DNA of 64,000 bases from NCBI RefSeq assembly GCF_034424375.1, contig NZ_CP139965.1, forward strand, positions 1,054,001 through 1,118,000, written 5' to 3'. Source of the stretch: Paraburkholderia kururiensis. Lineage in GTDB: Bacteria > Pseudomonadota > Gammaproteobacteria > Burkholderiales > Burkholderiaceae. The notes beneath the pieces were generated by a model. It saw only the letters and a list, made by a program, of their open reading frames with translations. It was not told where the DNA came from and ran no database searches. Position numbers and translations under genes: made by a program. Below are positions 52,795-61,325 of this stretch, in pieces (the stretch's first letter is position 1; every line of letters starts with the position of its first letter).

Positions 52795-54069
52795 CTAGCG
52801 TTGTGCCGACACGGCCGAGGCCGTGTCTGTCGCGGATGCACCGGCTGCATCGGACGCCGCGGATGCCGCGTTCGCCTGCGTCTGCGGCGTATCGTCGGCC
52901 ACCTTGACCGGCGCGCCCGCCCGCACACTCTGCAGGCCGCTCACGATCACGCGGTCGCCTGCGTGCAGGCCCGACGTGACGATCCATTGGTCGCGGAATG
53001 CGTTGTCGGCCACCACTTGCACCTGCTGCGCCTTGCCGGCCGCGTCCACTACGTAGACGCTCGCCGTGCCGTCCGACGCGCGCGTCACGGCCATCTGCGG
53101 CACGAGTATCGCGTTGTCGTTCTCGCCTTCTTCCAGACGGGCGCGCACGAACATGCCGGGCAGCAATTCGCGCTCGGGATTCGGGAAGGTGCTGCGCAGC
53201 GTGACCGAACCGGTGGTGGCATCCACCGTGACGCCGGAGAATTGCAACGTGCCGGCGTGGGCGTATTCGGTGCCGTCTTCCATCACGAGCGTGACGGCGG
53301 CGCTGTCGGTGCCGGTCTTCTTCAGGCGCCCGGAAGCGAAGGCCTTGCGCAGCTTCAGCCATTCGACGCTGGGCCGCGTGACGTCGAGGTACATCTGGTC
53401 ATACGCCTGGATCGTGGCGAGCGCGGTGGTCTGGTCCGAGGTGACGAGCGCGCCTTCCGTCACCGTCGATGCGCCGATGCGCCCGGAAATAGGCGCCCGC
53501 ACGCGCGTGTATTCGAGGTTCACACGCGCGGATTCGAGCGCGGCTTCGTCGGCCGTGACGCTCGCGGCGTCTTCGCGAACGGCGGCGACGGCATCGTCGT
53601 AGTCCTGCTTGCTCACGGCGTTGATCTTCACGAGTTCCGTGTAGCGGTCGGCCTTCGTCTTCGCCGAGGCCAGCGTGGCGCGCGCGTTTTCGAGCGTGCC
53701 GCGCGCCTGGTCGTAGGCGGCCTGGTAGGTGGCCGGATCGATCTGGTACAGCACCTGGCCCGCCTTCACGTCGCCGCCTTCCACGAACAGGCGCTTGAGG
53801 ATGATGCCGCTCACCTGCGGGCGCACGTCGGAGACTTTCTGCGAGGAAAGGCGGCCGGAGAGTTCGGTGGTTTCGACGATGTGCTGCGGCGCGAGCGTGA
53901 GCACGCCCACCTGCGCGGTTTGCGCGGCGAAGCCGCCGGGCGGCGCGCCCGTTTGCCTGTTGCAGCCGGCGATGCCGACTATCGCGAGTATCGAGAGTGC
54001 GGCAAACAGCCGGCGCGGCCTGCACGTCATGCGGTGGTGCGCGTGGTTCGGGAGGATTGGCGTCTTCAT
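52795..54069 (-). CDS. RND efflux periplasmic adaptor (AcrA/MexA-like)
   Basis: A 424-residue membrane fusion lipoprotein. The signal sequence ends with the lipobox IAGC (LFAALSILAIVGIAGC). Hallmarks are SGRLSSQKVSDVRPQVSGII, VKAGQVLYQIDPATYQAAYD, YTRVRAPISGRIGASTVTEG, and a C-terminal domain with ELLPGMFVRARLEEG. A Ala/Ser/Thr-rich tail of about 40 residues extends past the usual end. It bridges permease and outer membrane channel. Start 54069 is preferred; ATG 54030 (MTCRPRRLF) gives a tighter signal peptide but has no ribosome site. First gene of the efflux operon. Confidence 0.94.
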   Translation of the reverse strand: MKTPILPNHAHHRMTCRPRRLFAALSILAIVGIAGCNRQTGAPPGGFAAQTAQVGVLTLAPQHIVETTELSGRLSSQKVSDVRPQVSGIILKRLFVEGGDVKAGQVLYQIDPATYQAAYDQARGTLENARATLASAKTKADRYTELVKINAVSKQDYDDAVAAVREDAASVTADEAALESARVNLEYTRVRAPISGRIGASTVTEGALVTSDQTTALATIQAYDQMYLDVTRPSVEWLKLRKAFASGRLKKTGTDSAAVTLVMEDGTEYAHAGTLQFSGVTVDATTGSVTLRSTFPNPERELLPGMFVRARLEEGENDNAILVPQMAVTRASDGTASVYVVDAAGKAQQVQVVADNAFRDQWIVTSGLHAGDRVIVSGLQSVRAGAPVKVADDTPQTQANAASAASDAAGASATDTASAVSAQR

Positions 54070-54389
54070 CTTTGACCTGTTTGGACATCGCGATGGCTCG
54101 CGATGCGAGAACGGGACGGCACCGGATGCTTCAGTGGCACCTCAGCAGGACCGGTGCTGGGCAAGGCGTAACGCTACCGATGGCGCTTTTTTTCGTGCTT
54201 ACGGAAACTTACTGTTCAGTGACACGCCAAGACAGATGAAATAGACGGAGGCGTGCTTTCGGCGTACGAAACACCAGGCCGCGCGGCATTTACCTCGGGC
54301 GGGCGCGAATCTCAGTAATATTCCGAAAGCCAATCGCGCCTTCTCCGGGCTACGATTACCTCGTCATCACCTCGCTCTGAACGCCCGAA
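54070..54389. other. Divergent control region of efflux operon and two-component system
   Basis: No coding character. Candidate cis element ACTGTTCAGT (54211-54220), an inverted repeat with TT centre, in an AT-rich patch (CTTACTGTTCAGTGAC). It sits where the promoters of the adaptor gene and the response-regulator gene should lie. Assigning it to a regulator would be guesswork. Confidence 0.45.
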
Positions 54390-55139
54390 GTGCACGCACC
54401 TCATATCCCCGACTCCGCCCTGCAGGTTCTGCTCGTCGACGACGACGCCGAACTGCGCGACCTGCTGCGCAAGTTCTTCCAGCAGCGCGGCATCGCGTTC
54501 TCCGTTCTGCACGACGCCACGAATCTCGCGCGGCGGCTGGAGCGCGAGCGGCCGTCCATCATCGTGCTGGACCTCATGATGCCGGGCGTGGATGGCCTCA
54601 CCGCGCTCAAGAAACTGCGCGCGAGCGGCGACACGATTCCGGTCATCATGCTGACGGCGCGCGCCGACGGCGTGGACCGCGTGCTCGGTCTGGAACTCGG
54701 GGCGGACGACTATCTGGGCAAGCCGTTCATGCCGCAGGAACTGCTTGCGCGCATTCATGCGGTGCTGCGCCGCCAGGGTAAGCCGCAAACCACGGTGGTG
54801 CAGGAGAAGCGCGCCCCGTGCCGGTTCGGCCGTTTCGAACTCGATTTCTCGACGCGCACGTTGCTGTGCGAAGGCGAACCCGTGAAGCTCACGGGCGGCG
54901 AGTACGCGCTGCTCGAAGCGCTCGCCTCGCATCCCATGGAAACGCTTTCGCGCACGCGGCTCATCGAGCTGCTCCATGGTCCGGATGCCGAAGTAACGGA
55001 GCGCGGCATCGACGTGCCGGTATGGCGCCTGCGCCGCCTGATCGAAGACGACCCGTCCAACCCCCGACGCCTGCAAACCATGCGCGGCATCGGCTACATG
55101 TTCATTCCCGACAGCCCGGCCGATGAAGAATCCGTTTGA
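54390..55139 (+). CDS. OmpR-family response regulator
   Basis: A 249-residue regulator with a receiver (LQVLLVDDDAELRDLLRKFF, phosphoacceptor Asp in IIVLDLMMPGVDGL, Lys in YLGKPFMPQEL) and a winged-helix domain (CEGEPVKLTGGEYALLEALA, then RLRRLIEDDPSNPRRLQTMR and GIGYMF). The start codon is GTG 54390, with no strong ribosome site, so the first few residues are uncertain. It overlaps the kinase gene by 17 bases and diverges from the RND operon, so it probably controls efflux expression. Confidence 0.93.
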   Translation: MHAPHIPDSALQVLLVDDDAELRDLLRKFFQQRGIAFSVLHDATNLARRLERERPSIIVLDLMMPGVDGLTALKKLRASGDTIPVIMLTARADGVDRVLGLELGADDYLGKPFMPQELLARIHAVLRRQGKPQTTVVQEKRAPCRFGRFELDFSTRTLLCEGEPVKLTGGEYALLEALASHPMETLSRTRLIELLHGPDAEVTERGIDVPVWRLRRLIEDDPSNPRRLQTMRGIGYMFIPDSPADEESV

Positions 55140-56400
55140 TTCGATGTTCGGCCGGCTCGTCATCACGATGGTGGGCCTGCTGGTGCTGGTTCACCTCACG
55201 TCGCTGCTGCTGATCGAGCAAACCCGCGCAAGCCTTGTCGCCTCCCATATTTCGCGCGTCGTGGAGGCTGCCGCCAGCCTGAGCGAGCAGCACGCCGGCG
55301 GCGAACGGTCCGTGGCGAACATCCTCGGTATTTCGTTCGTGGACCTGAAGCAAGTGCCGGCCGCCGAGGCGCAGCGCTTTCGCGGCGACACGATCGGGCC
55401 CATCGAACGGCAACTGCGGCATGTGCTGCCGCCGGGCACCCATGTGGCAATGGACGGCGAAGGCACGCTGCGCGTGCTTCCCGCGGGCAGCACGCGCGGC
55501 ATCGTGCTGCCGCAGGCGGAGGTGCCGCTCTACCGCTTCACCGGCTCTCTGGCGTTGACGCTGGCGTTTGCCGTCGTGATCGCCGTCGCGCTCGCGTGGC
55601 GATTCAACGGGACGGTGCGCGACCTTGCCGCCGCGGCGCGCGAGCATCGCACGGGCCATCACGCGAGGCTCGTGCGCAAGCGCGGACCGCGCGAAGTGCG
55701 CGAGCTGATCGACGACTTCAACGACATGACGCGCGAACTGGCCGAGGCCGAGCGCGAGCGCGCCGTGATGCTCGCGAGCATCGCGCACGACCTGCGTACG
55801 CCGCTCACGCGCATGCAGGTGCGTGCTGACCTGCTGACCGATCCGGGCGATCGCGACGGCTTTCTGCGCGACACGGAATCCATGTCGCGCGTCATCACGC
55901 AATTTCTGGACTTTGCGCGCGAGAGCCCTGAAGGCTCGCCGCAGACGAGCGTGGATGCGCACTGCCGCCGCGACTACACCGACGCGCTGTGTCCCGGCGG
56001 CGCAGCCGACGCCGATGCGCTCGTGACGCTGGATCTGCGCGCCGGGCCGGACTTCATGCTGCCCACCGTGGACATCGACCGCATTCTGTCGAACCTCGTC
56101 GAAAATGCGCTGACGTACGGCGAGCCGCCCGTGGAGATCGCCACGCGAGCGCATGACGCGCACTACGAACTCGTGGTGCGTGACCACGGACCCGGCGTGT
56201 CCGAGCCTGACCTCGACCGCGTGCTGCGTCCGTTTGTCCGGCTCGACCCCGCGCGCGGCGGCACCGCGCACAGCGGCCTCGGCCTCGCCATCGTGCGCCG
56301 CCTCGTTCGCCATCACGGCGGCACGCTGCAGATTTCCAACGCGGCCGACGGCGGGCTCGTCATCGCGATGAGGTTTCCGAAGCACAGTGCCGCGCGATGA
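55123..56400 (+). CDS. Membrane sensor histidine kinase (EnvZ-like)
   Basis: A 425-residue kinase with a first helix (LVITMVGLLVLVHLTSLLLI), a periplasmic region of about 120 residues, a second helix near 145-165 (LALTLAFAVVIAVALAW), and a HAMP region. The phosphoacceptor His lies in ASIAHDLRTPLTRMQVRADL (about residue 222). The ATPase part has NLVENALTYGEPPV, RDHGPGVSEPDLD and HSGLGLAIVRRLVR. A slightly unusual insertion (SVDAHCRRDYTDALCPGG) with two Cys lies after the dimerisation helices. Partner of the preceding regulator. Confidence 0.93.
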   Translation: MKNPFDSMFGRLVITMVGLLVLVHLTSLLLIEQTRASLVASHISRVVEAAASLSEQHAGGERSVANILGISFVDLKQVPAAEAQRFRGDTIGPIERQLRHVLPPGTHVAMDGEGTLRVLPAGSTRGIVLPQAEVPLYRFTGSLALTLAFAVVIAVALAWRFNGTVRDLAAAAREHRTGHHARLVRKRGPREVRELIDDFNDMTRELAEAERERAVMLASIAHDLRTPLTRMQVRADLLTDPGDRDGFLRDTESMSRVITQFLDFARESPEGSPQTSVDAHCRRDYTDALCPGGAADADALVTLDLRAGPDFMLPTVDIDRILSNLVENALTYGEPPVEIATRAHDAHYELVVRDHGPGVSEPDLDRVLRPFVRLDPARGGTAHSGLGLAIVRRLVRHHGGTLQISNAADGGLVIAMRFPKHSAAR

Positions 56401-56444
56401 CGCGCGGTATGCGGTGTCGTCACCCGTTTGCGTGCCTGCGGTGT

Positions 56445-57623
56445 CTAGTCGAGCCTCCACGCGCCCACCGCTTCGGCGAGCGCGCGGGCGCGTTCGTTGA
56501 GGTCCTCGGTGGTGTTCACCAGGTGCTGCACCATGCCGGCGTTCTGCTGCGTGACCGCGTCGATGTCCTTGATGGCCGCGTTGAGTTGCTGCACGCCATG
56601 GCTTTGCTCGCTTGCCGAGCGGCTCATGGCGTCGCTGAGTTGCGCCACTTCGTGCGCGGCGCTCACCACTTCGTCCATGGCGCTGCCCACGTCGGTGCAT
56701 AACTGCGCGCCATTGGCAATCGTGCCGCGCGCGCTGCCGATCAGCGCTTCGATTTCCTGCGCCGCCGCGGCGCTGCGTTGCGCGAGGCTGCGCACTTCGC
56801 CGGCCACCACGGCGAAGCCCTTGCCTTGATGGCCGGCACGCGCGGCCTCCACGGCGGCATTGAGCGCGAGGATGTTGGTCTGGAACGCGAGTTCGTTGAC
56901 GACGGACACCACCGCGCTGATCTGCTGCGAATCGCGTGCGATGGAATCCATTGCGTCGATCACGGTGCGCACGCGCGCGCGGCTCGCCTGGGCCAGTTCC
57001 GATGCCTCACCCGCGAGCCGGTTGGTCTCTTCGGCCACCTGCGCGCTGCGCTGCACGCCTTCGCTGATCTGCTGCGTCGTCGCCGCGGTCTGCTGGATGG
57101 CGGCCGCCTGCGATTCGGCGCCGCTCGACAGGCGCACGTTCTGGGCGTGCAGACGCCCCGCGCAATCGTCGACGGCCGCCGCTTCGCGCGTCACGGTCGT
57201 CAGCGTGCCGACGAGCCCTTGCTGCATCTGCTGGAGCGCGACGAAGAGGCGCCGCGCCTGGGTGCGCTCGTCGACGACGATGGCGTCGCGCAACTCGCCG
57301 AGCGCTATGGCGTGCACGGTCTGCATGGCGTGGTCGAGCGGCCGGACGACCTTCGCGCCAAGCCAGCGCCGCCCGGCGAACGCGAGCAGACCGCTCGCCA
57401 GGGCGAGCGCCGCGAACCCGCCGAACGCGACCGCTTCGAGACGATGCACGCCGGCGAGGTAGGTTGCGAGCGCATCGCCGGGCGGCACGTTGGCGGCGGC
57501 CGCGTCGGCGAGCGTCGTGTACGCGTAGGCGCAGGCCGCGCCGCCGGCGGCAACGGTCAGCGACATCGCGAATGCCGCGCCAACGACGAGCGTGAGCGCG
57601 GCGGGAATGCGGACGTACATCAT
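56445..57623 (-). CDS. Short methyl-accepting chemotaxis protein
   Basis: A 392-residue receptor-like protein with two transmembrane helices (LTLVVGAAFAMSLTVAAGGA and FGGFAALALASGLLAFAG) separated by only about 40 residues, so it has almost no periplasmic sensor. A HAMP-like segment (VVRPLDHAMQTVHAIALGEL) and a signalling tip (NELAFQTNILALNAAVEAAR) follow. It ends EAVGAWRLD and lacks a CheR-docking pentapeptide. It may sense membrane state or a cytoplasmic cue. It lies 22 bases downstream of the porin gene on the same strand, so it may be co-transcribed with it. Confidence 0.92.
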   Translation of the reverse strand: MMYVRIPAALTLVVGAAFAMSLTVAAGGAACAYAYTTLADAAAANVPPGDALATYLAGVHRLEAVAFGGFAALALASGLLAFAGRRWLGAKVVRPLDHAMQTVHAIALGELRDAIVVDERTQARRLFVALQQMQQGLVGTLTTVTREAAAVDDCAGRLHAQNVRLSSGAESQAAAIQQTAATTQQISEGVQRSAQVAEETNRLAGEASELAQASRARVRTVIDAMDSIARDSQQISAVVSVVNELAFQTNILALNAAVEAARAGHQGKGFAVVAGEVRSLAQRSAAAAQEIEALIGSARGTIANGAQLCTDVGSAMDEVVSAAHEVAQLSDAMSRSASEQSHGVQQLNAAIKDIDAVTQQNAGMVQHLVNTTEDLNERARALAEAVGAWRLD

Positions 57624-57645
57624 CTGGATCCTCGCTTCGCGTGCG

Positions 57646-58749
57646 TCAGAATTTGTGCACCATGCCGACGATCTCGGTCGTGATGTTCTTGCCGGCGCTC
57701 ACCGCGATGCCGGGCCCCGCAGCGTCGGCCACGGTGAACGCCGTCGTGCCGTGATTGCGCACGCCCGCTACGCCGGCGTAGAGGCCGGTGCGTTTCGAGA
57801 GCGGGTAGTCGTAGCGCAAGGCCCACGAGAGCGCATGCCCGTCGCCGCCCGAGCGCAGCCAGTACTGGCCGAAACTCGCGAGCAGCGAGCCGCCCCCCAG
57901 GTGACGAATCAGGGCGTTCACTTCGTAGAAGTCGTGATTGGGCGTGGCGTAGGCGCTTGAAATCGAGCTGCTCACGCCGGTGGCGTTGCGGTGCATCTGA
58001 TAGAGCGCAGCGGTTTTCGCCATGCCGAAGTCGTACGACACGCCCATCAGGTAGAAGCGTCCCGTGCCGACAGGTGTCGTTGCGCTCAGCGTGGCGCTGG
58101 GCGCGAAGCGCTGCTGCAGATAGTCGAGGTCCGCGGAAAACGCGCCGGCCTTGAAGGTCACGCTTGCCGAGAGCGTGTCGCCGAGCGAAGGCGGCACACC
58201 GCCCGATCCGTTCGCGCCGCGCGCATAGAGCGCGCGCAGCGTGAAGCCGGCCATCTCCGGCGACGTGTAGCGCAACGAGTTGGCCATGCGTGCCGAGGGC
58301 ACGAAGACGTAATTGTTGGCGGCGTTACCCCAGGCGAGCGCATTGAGTTCGCCGAGCGAGTACGTCACGTAGGTCAGGAACAGCGGCGTGTAGTTGTTGC
58401 CGGCCTGGATCTGGCCGAACGGACCCTGCACGCCCACCCACGCCTCGCGGTTGAAGAGCGTCGTGCTGTTCGCCATGGCGCCCGAATTCGAATTGAAGCC
58501 GTTCTCCAGCTTGAAGATCACGTTGTAGCCGCCGCCGATGTTCTCCTTGCCGAGCAAGCCCCAGCGCGAGGGCGCGACGGAACTCGTCGCTTCGCGCACG
58601 ACGGTCTTGCCGCCGGCGTTGGCGGCCTGGATCGCCGTATCGATGATGCCGTAGAGCGTGACGGCGGATTGTGCGTGGGCGCTGGTCGCGCCCAGCGTGG
58701 CGGCGGCCGCGAGCGCGGCGGTGGCGAGGGGGGCAAGTTGTGGCTTCAT
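57646..58749 (-). CDS. Gram-negative porin (OmpC-like, Burkholderia type)
   Basis: A 367-residue trimeric porin. Signal peptide PLATAALAAAATLGATSAHA is followed by the mature start QSAVTLYGIIDTAIQAAN, then RWGLLGKENIGGGYNVIFKL, ENGFN and the C-terminal Phe (ITTEIVGMVHKF) needed for outer-membrane assembly. Start at 58749 is set by AGGAGA just upstream; a longer frame to 58785 adds non-signal sequence. Its promoter region carries the same motif as the GntR gene and the aromatic operon, so it probably imports the aromatic substrate. Confidence 0.95.
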   Translation of the reverse strand: MKPQLAPLATAALAAAATLGATSAHAQSAVTLYGIIDTAIQAANAGGKTVVREATSSVAPSRWGLLGKENIGGGYNVIFKLENGFNSNSGAMANSTTLFNREAWVGVQGPFGQIQAGNNYTPLFLTYVTYSLGELNALAWGNAANNYVFVPSARMANSLRYTSPEMAGFTLRALYARGANGSGGVPPSLGDTLSASVTFKAGAFSADLDYLQQRFAPSATLSATTPVGTGRFYLMGVSYDFGMAKTAALYQMHRNATGVSSSISSAYATPNHDFYEVNALIRHLGGGSLLASFGQYWLRSGGDGHALSWALRYDYPLSKRTGLYAGVAGVRNHGTTAFTVADAAGPGIAVSAGKNITTEIVGMVHKF

Positions 58750-58861
58750 GTCGTCTCCTGAAACGGCGCCGTCGGGATGCGGCACTCTCTGAAGGCAGGA
58801 GTTTTGTGTATGAAGCGAGCATAGTCAACATAAAATATACAAAACTATAGAAAACACCAGG

Positions 58862-58875
58862 TTGTATATTTGATC
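58862..58875. promoter_or_regulatory. Operator-like motif upstream of porin gene
   Basis: TTGTATATTTGATC. The core TATAT-n-TGATC recurs at 59721-59732 and, with a longer spacer, at 59810-59826. It lies about 115 bases before the porin start; the AT-rich stretch 58829-58857 with ATATACAAAAC also lies here. Confidence 0.5.
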
Positions 58876-58958
58876 GACGGTTGACGTGCGAACAGCCACG
58901 GCGCGCCCCAAGGCTACGCGCCTCGGGCGTCCGGCAAGCCAGTACGGGAAGGGATCGG

Positions 58959-59693
58959 TCAGCGGGAAGGCGGGAACAGATCGGCGTCCGCGAGGATGAT
59001 GTCCGCCGTCTGCTGGTAGTGCGTGGTGAGGAGCTTGATGGCGAGCGCGGCGTCGCCTGCTACGACCGCATCGAGCATGGCCTTGTGCTCGGCGCCTTCA
59101 TGGCGCTTTGGAAAGACACGCCGCACGGAAAGTTGCCGGTAGCGGTAGAGCTGGTCGGCAAGCTGGTCGCAGAAGCTGATGAGCCAGCGTGACTGGCACC
59201 CGCCGATCAGCGCGCGATGGAATTCCCGGTGGCGGCGCTCCCATTCCGGGTTCTCCTTGTATTCGGTCTCGCTGAGCGAGCGCGGTACCTTGGAGAGCCG
59301 GTGATAGGCCAGCACCACCGCTTCCTCCCATTCCACGGAACGGCTTGCGAAGGCTTCGCGCAACGCCACTTCCTCCAGCCAGCAGCGCGTTTTCGTGATT
59401 TCCTGGAGGTCGCTTGCGCTGATGCCCGCTACCGCGAAGCCACGCTGGTCGCGCCGTTCGACGAGCCCGTCCGACGTCAGGCGGTTGAGCGCCTCGCGCA
59501 CGGGCGTCTGGCCGGCCTGGTACTGCTCGCAAAGGAACTCGATCTGCAGCCGGCGCCCCGGCTCCAGCTTGCCGTCGAGCAGGTCGGCGCGGATGCGGTC
59601 GTACAGATTGGTGGCGAGCGTGGCGGCGCTGGTATTGGCGCCGCCTGCGCCGGCGGGCGTTACGGTAGGGATCGCTGTGCGTGACAACTTCAC
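58959..59693 (-). CDS. GntR-family regulator (FadR subgroup)
   Basis: A 244-residue regulator with an N-terminal winged helix (ATLATNLYDRIRADLLDGKL, EYQAGQTPVREALNRL, DGLVERRDQRGFAVAG) and an all-helical FCD-type ligand domain (ERRHREFHRALIGGCQSRWL, EHKAMLDAVVAGDAALAIKL). FCD domains bind organic acids, often with a metal. Start is probably GTG 59693, although AAGG lies very close to it; a longer frame has no ATG. It lies between the porin gene and the aromatic operon and is likely a repressor relieved by a pathway compound. Confidence 0.9.
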   Translation of the reverse strand: MKLSRTAIPTVTPAGAGGANTSAATLATNLYDRIRADLLDGKLEPGRRLQIEFLCEQYQAGQTPVREALNRLTSDGLVERRDQRGFAVAGISASDLQEITKTRCWLEEVALREAFASRSVEWEEAVVLAYHRLSKVPRSLSETEYKENPEWERRHREFHRALIGGCQSRWLISFCDQLADQLYRYRQLSVRRVFPKRHEGAEHKAMLDAVVAGDAALAIKLLTTHYQQTADIILADADLFPPSR

Positions 59694-59720
59694 ACCTTCA
59701 GAGGTTTCGTCTGGCGCAAA

Positions 59721-59732
59721 GTATATCTGATC
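59721..59732. promoter_or_regulatory. Operator-like motif upstream of gntR
   Basis: GTATATCTGATC, sharing TATAT-n-TGATC with the porin-promoter site. It lies about 30 bases before the gntR start, consistent with autoregulation. Confidence 0.45.
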
Positions 59733-59809
59733 CCTAGGCCGTTCCGGTACGATCTGGCTGTTCTGGGGTTTTCCCTGCAAAAATACATAAAAACGTCGAC
59801 ATACGTGTT

Positions 59810-59826
59810 TTGTATATATTATGATC
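59810..59826. promoter_or_regulatory. Operator-like motif upstream of the aromatic operon
   Basis: TTGTATATATTATGATC, sharing TTGTATAT and TGATC with the site at 58862. It lies 33 bases before the first gene (59859) and overlaps TATATT, which could be the -10. Confidence 0.5.
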
Positions 59827-59858
59827 CGCAGCAAGTCGACTCGCTGGAGGCATACGGA

Positions 59859-60284
59859 ATGGAGACATTGACGCTGGACCAGGCCAATCGCGTCGTTGCG
59901 GCGGCGCTGCAGGCGGCTCGCCGCGACGGACTGCGGCCCATGGCGCTCGTGGTGCTGGACGAAGCCGGTCAGGTGAAGCTCGTCGCACGCGAGGACGGCG
60001 CCACGCCGCTTCGCGTGGACATCGCGCACGGCAAGGCCGCCGCGGCCTTCGGCATGGGCGTCGCGTCGCGCACGCTGCACGACCGCGCCAATGCCAACCC
60101 GGTGTTCTTCAACGCCATCGCGCCCGCAAGCGGCGGCAAATTCATTGCGCAGACGGGCGCGGTCGTGATCGTGGCGGCGAACGGGCAGACGGTCGGCGCC
60201 ATCGGCGCGAGCGGCGGCACGGGCGACGAAGACGAAGCCATCTGCATCGAAGGCCTGCGCGCGGCGGGCCTCTCGCATCGTTAA
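59859..60284 (+). CDS. GlcG/HbpS family protein
   Basis: A 141-residue protein of the GlcG/HbpS (DUF336-type) fold: LTLDQANRVVAAALQAARRD, ALVVLDEAGQVKLVAREDGA, HGKAAAAFGMGVASRTLHD and the closing IGASGGTGDEDEAICIEGLR. Members are small octameric proteins; some bind haem, and many occur in aromatic or glycolate catabolic operons with no defined enzymatic role. Start at ATG 59859 follows GGAGG; the frame upstream is non-coding. It is the first gene of the operon and is followed after 11 bases by the amidohydrolase. Confidence 0.88.
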   Translation: METLTLDQANRVVAAALQAARRDGLRPMALVVLDEAGQVKLVAREDGATPLRVDIAHGKAAAAFGMGVASRTLHDRANANPVFFNAIAPASGGKFIAQTGAVVIVAANGQTVGAIGASGGTGDEDEAICIEGLRAAGLSHR

Positions 60285-60295
60285 GACGAACGCCC

Positions 60296-61324
60296 ATGCA
60301 AGCCGCTTACCGCTGCGCGTGCCACGGCATCGACATCCACGCGCACGTCGTGCCCGCCGAATTTCCGCGCTATCTGGGCGCGAGCGCGCCGCGCGACTGG
60401 CCCTCGATGCAACCGGCGCACGCGTGCCATCGCCACGTGATGATCGACGGCAAGGTCTACCGGACGGTGTCCGACCTGTGCTGGGACACCGACAAACGTC
60501 TCGCCGACATGGACGGGCAGAACGTGGCTGTCCAGGCCATCTCGCCGATGCCCGAACTGCTCTCCTACTGGATGGCGCCCACCGACGCGTTGCCGCTGTT
60601 GCAGTACCTCAACGACACGATCGCCGGCATGGCCGACGCGAGCGCGGGGCGCCTCGTCGGGCTCGGCGCCGTACCGCTGCAGGACGTGGACATGGCGATC
60701 CGCGAACTCGAACGGCTGATGGCCATGCCGGGCTTTGCGGGCGTCGAGATCGGCAGCAACATCAATGGCGCGCCCGTCGGTGCGCCGCAGTTCGACGCGT
60801 TCTTCGCAGCCTGCGAAGCACTTGGCGCGGCGGTGTTCGTGCATGCGATCCGCCCCGCCGGCAAGGAGCGCCTTGTCGGCCCGGCGCAACTCGTGCAGGC
60901 GCTCGCCTTTCCGTCGGACATAGGGCTCGCGGCCGCGTCGGCCATTACGTCTAACCTCATAGTTCGGTATCCGAATCTTCGTATTGCCTTCAGTCACGGC
61001 GGCGGTACGCTCGCTTCGCTGCTGCCCCGTCTGGAACAGGCAAGCCGCGTCTTCGCGCCGCTGCGCGAATCGCTTGAGGCGGCGCCGCGCGAGCAGGCCC
61101 GCAGCCTCTGGTACGACTCGCTCGTGTTCGATCCGGCCACGCTGCGCCATCTCGTCGAGACTTTCGGCGACACGCGCGTGATGCTGGGCACCGACTACCC
61201 GTTCGCGTTCCGCGAGCACGACCCCGTGAGCCGCGTGGCCGCACTCGCGCTGGAGCCCGATGCCGCGGAACGGCTCATCTATCGCAACGCCCAGCAATTT
61301 CTGGGCATCAGGAATGGAGCATGA
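60296..61324 (+). CDS. Amidohydrolase-family decarboxylase (ACMSD-like)
   Basis: A 342-residue TIM-barrel metalloenzyme. Metal ligands are visible at GIDIHAHVVP (H15, H17), VHAIRP, FSHGGG and the catalytic Asp in MLGTDYPF. This is the aminocarboxymuconate-semialdehyde/resorcylate decarboxylase group, whose members remove CO2 from ring-cleavage products or hydroxybenzoates without a redox cofactor. In this operon it probably acts on the ring-cleavage product or its hydrolysis product. Its stop and the next start are separated by one base. Confidence 0.92.
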   Translation: MQAAYRCACHGIDIHAHVVPAEFPRYLGASAPRDWPSMQPAHACHRHVMIDGKVYRTVSDLCWDTDKRLADMDGQNVAVQAISPMPELLSYWMAPTDALPLLQYLNDTIAGMADASAGRLVGLGAVPLQDVDMAIRELERLMAMPGFAGVEIGSNINGAPVGAPQFDAFFAACEALGAAVFVHAIRPAGKERLVGPAQLVQALAFPSDIGLAAASAITSNLIVRYPNLRIAFSHGGGTLASLLPRLEQASRVFAPLRESLEAAPREQARSLWYDSLVFDPATLRHLVETFGDTRVMLGTDYPFAFREHDPVSRVAALALEPDAAERLIYRNAQQFLGIRNGA

Positions 61325-61325
61325 C

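Noticed and set aside
49426..54075. A 1549-codon plus-strand open frame opposite the efflux operon
   Set aside because: Composition is Arg/His/Glu-rich and repetitive, with no recognisable motif; it is the antisense of three well-supported RND genes.
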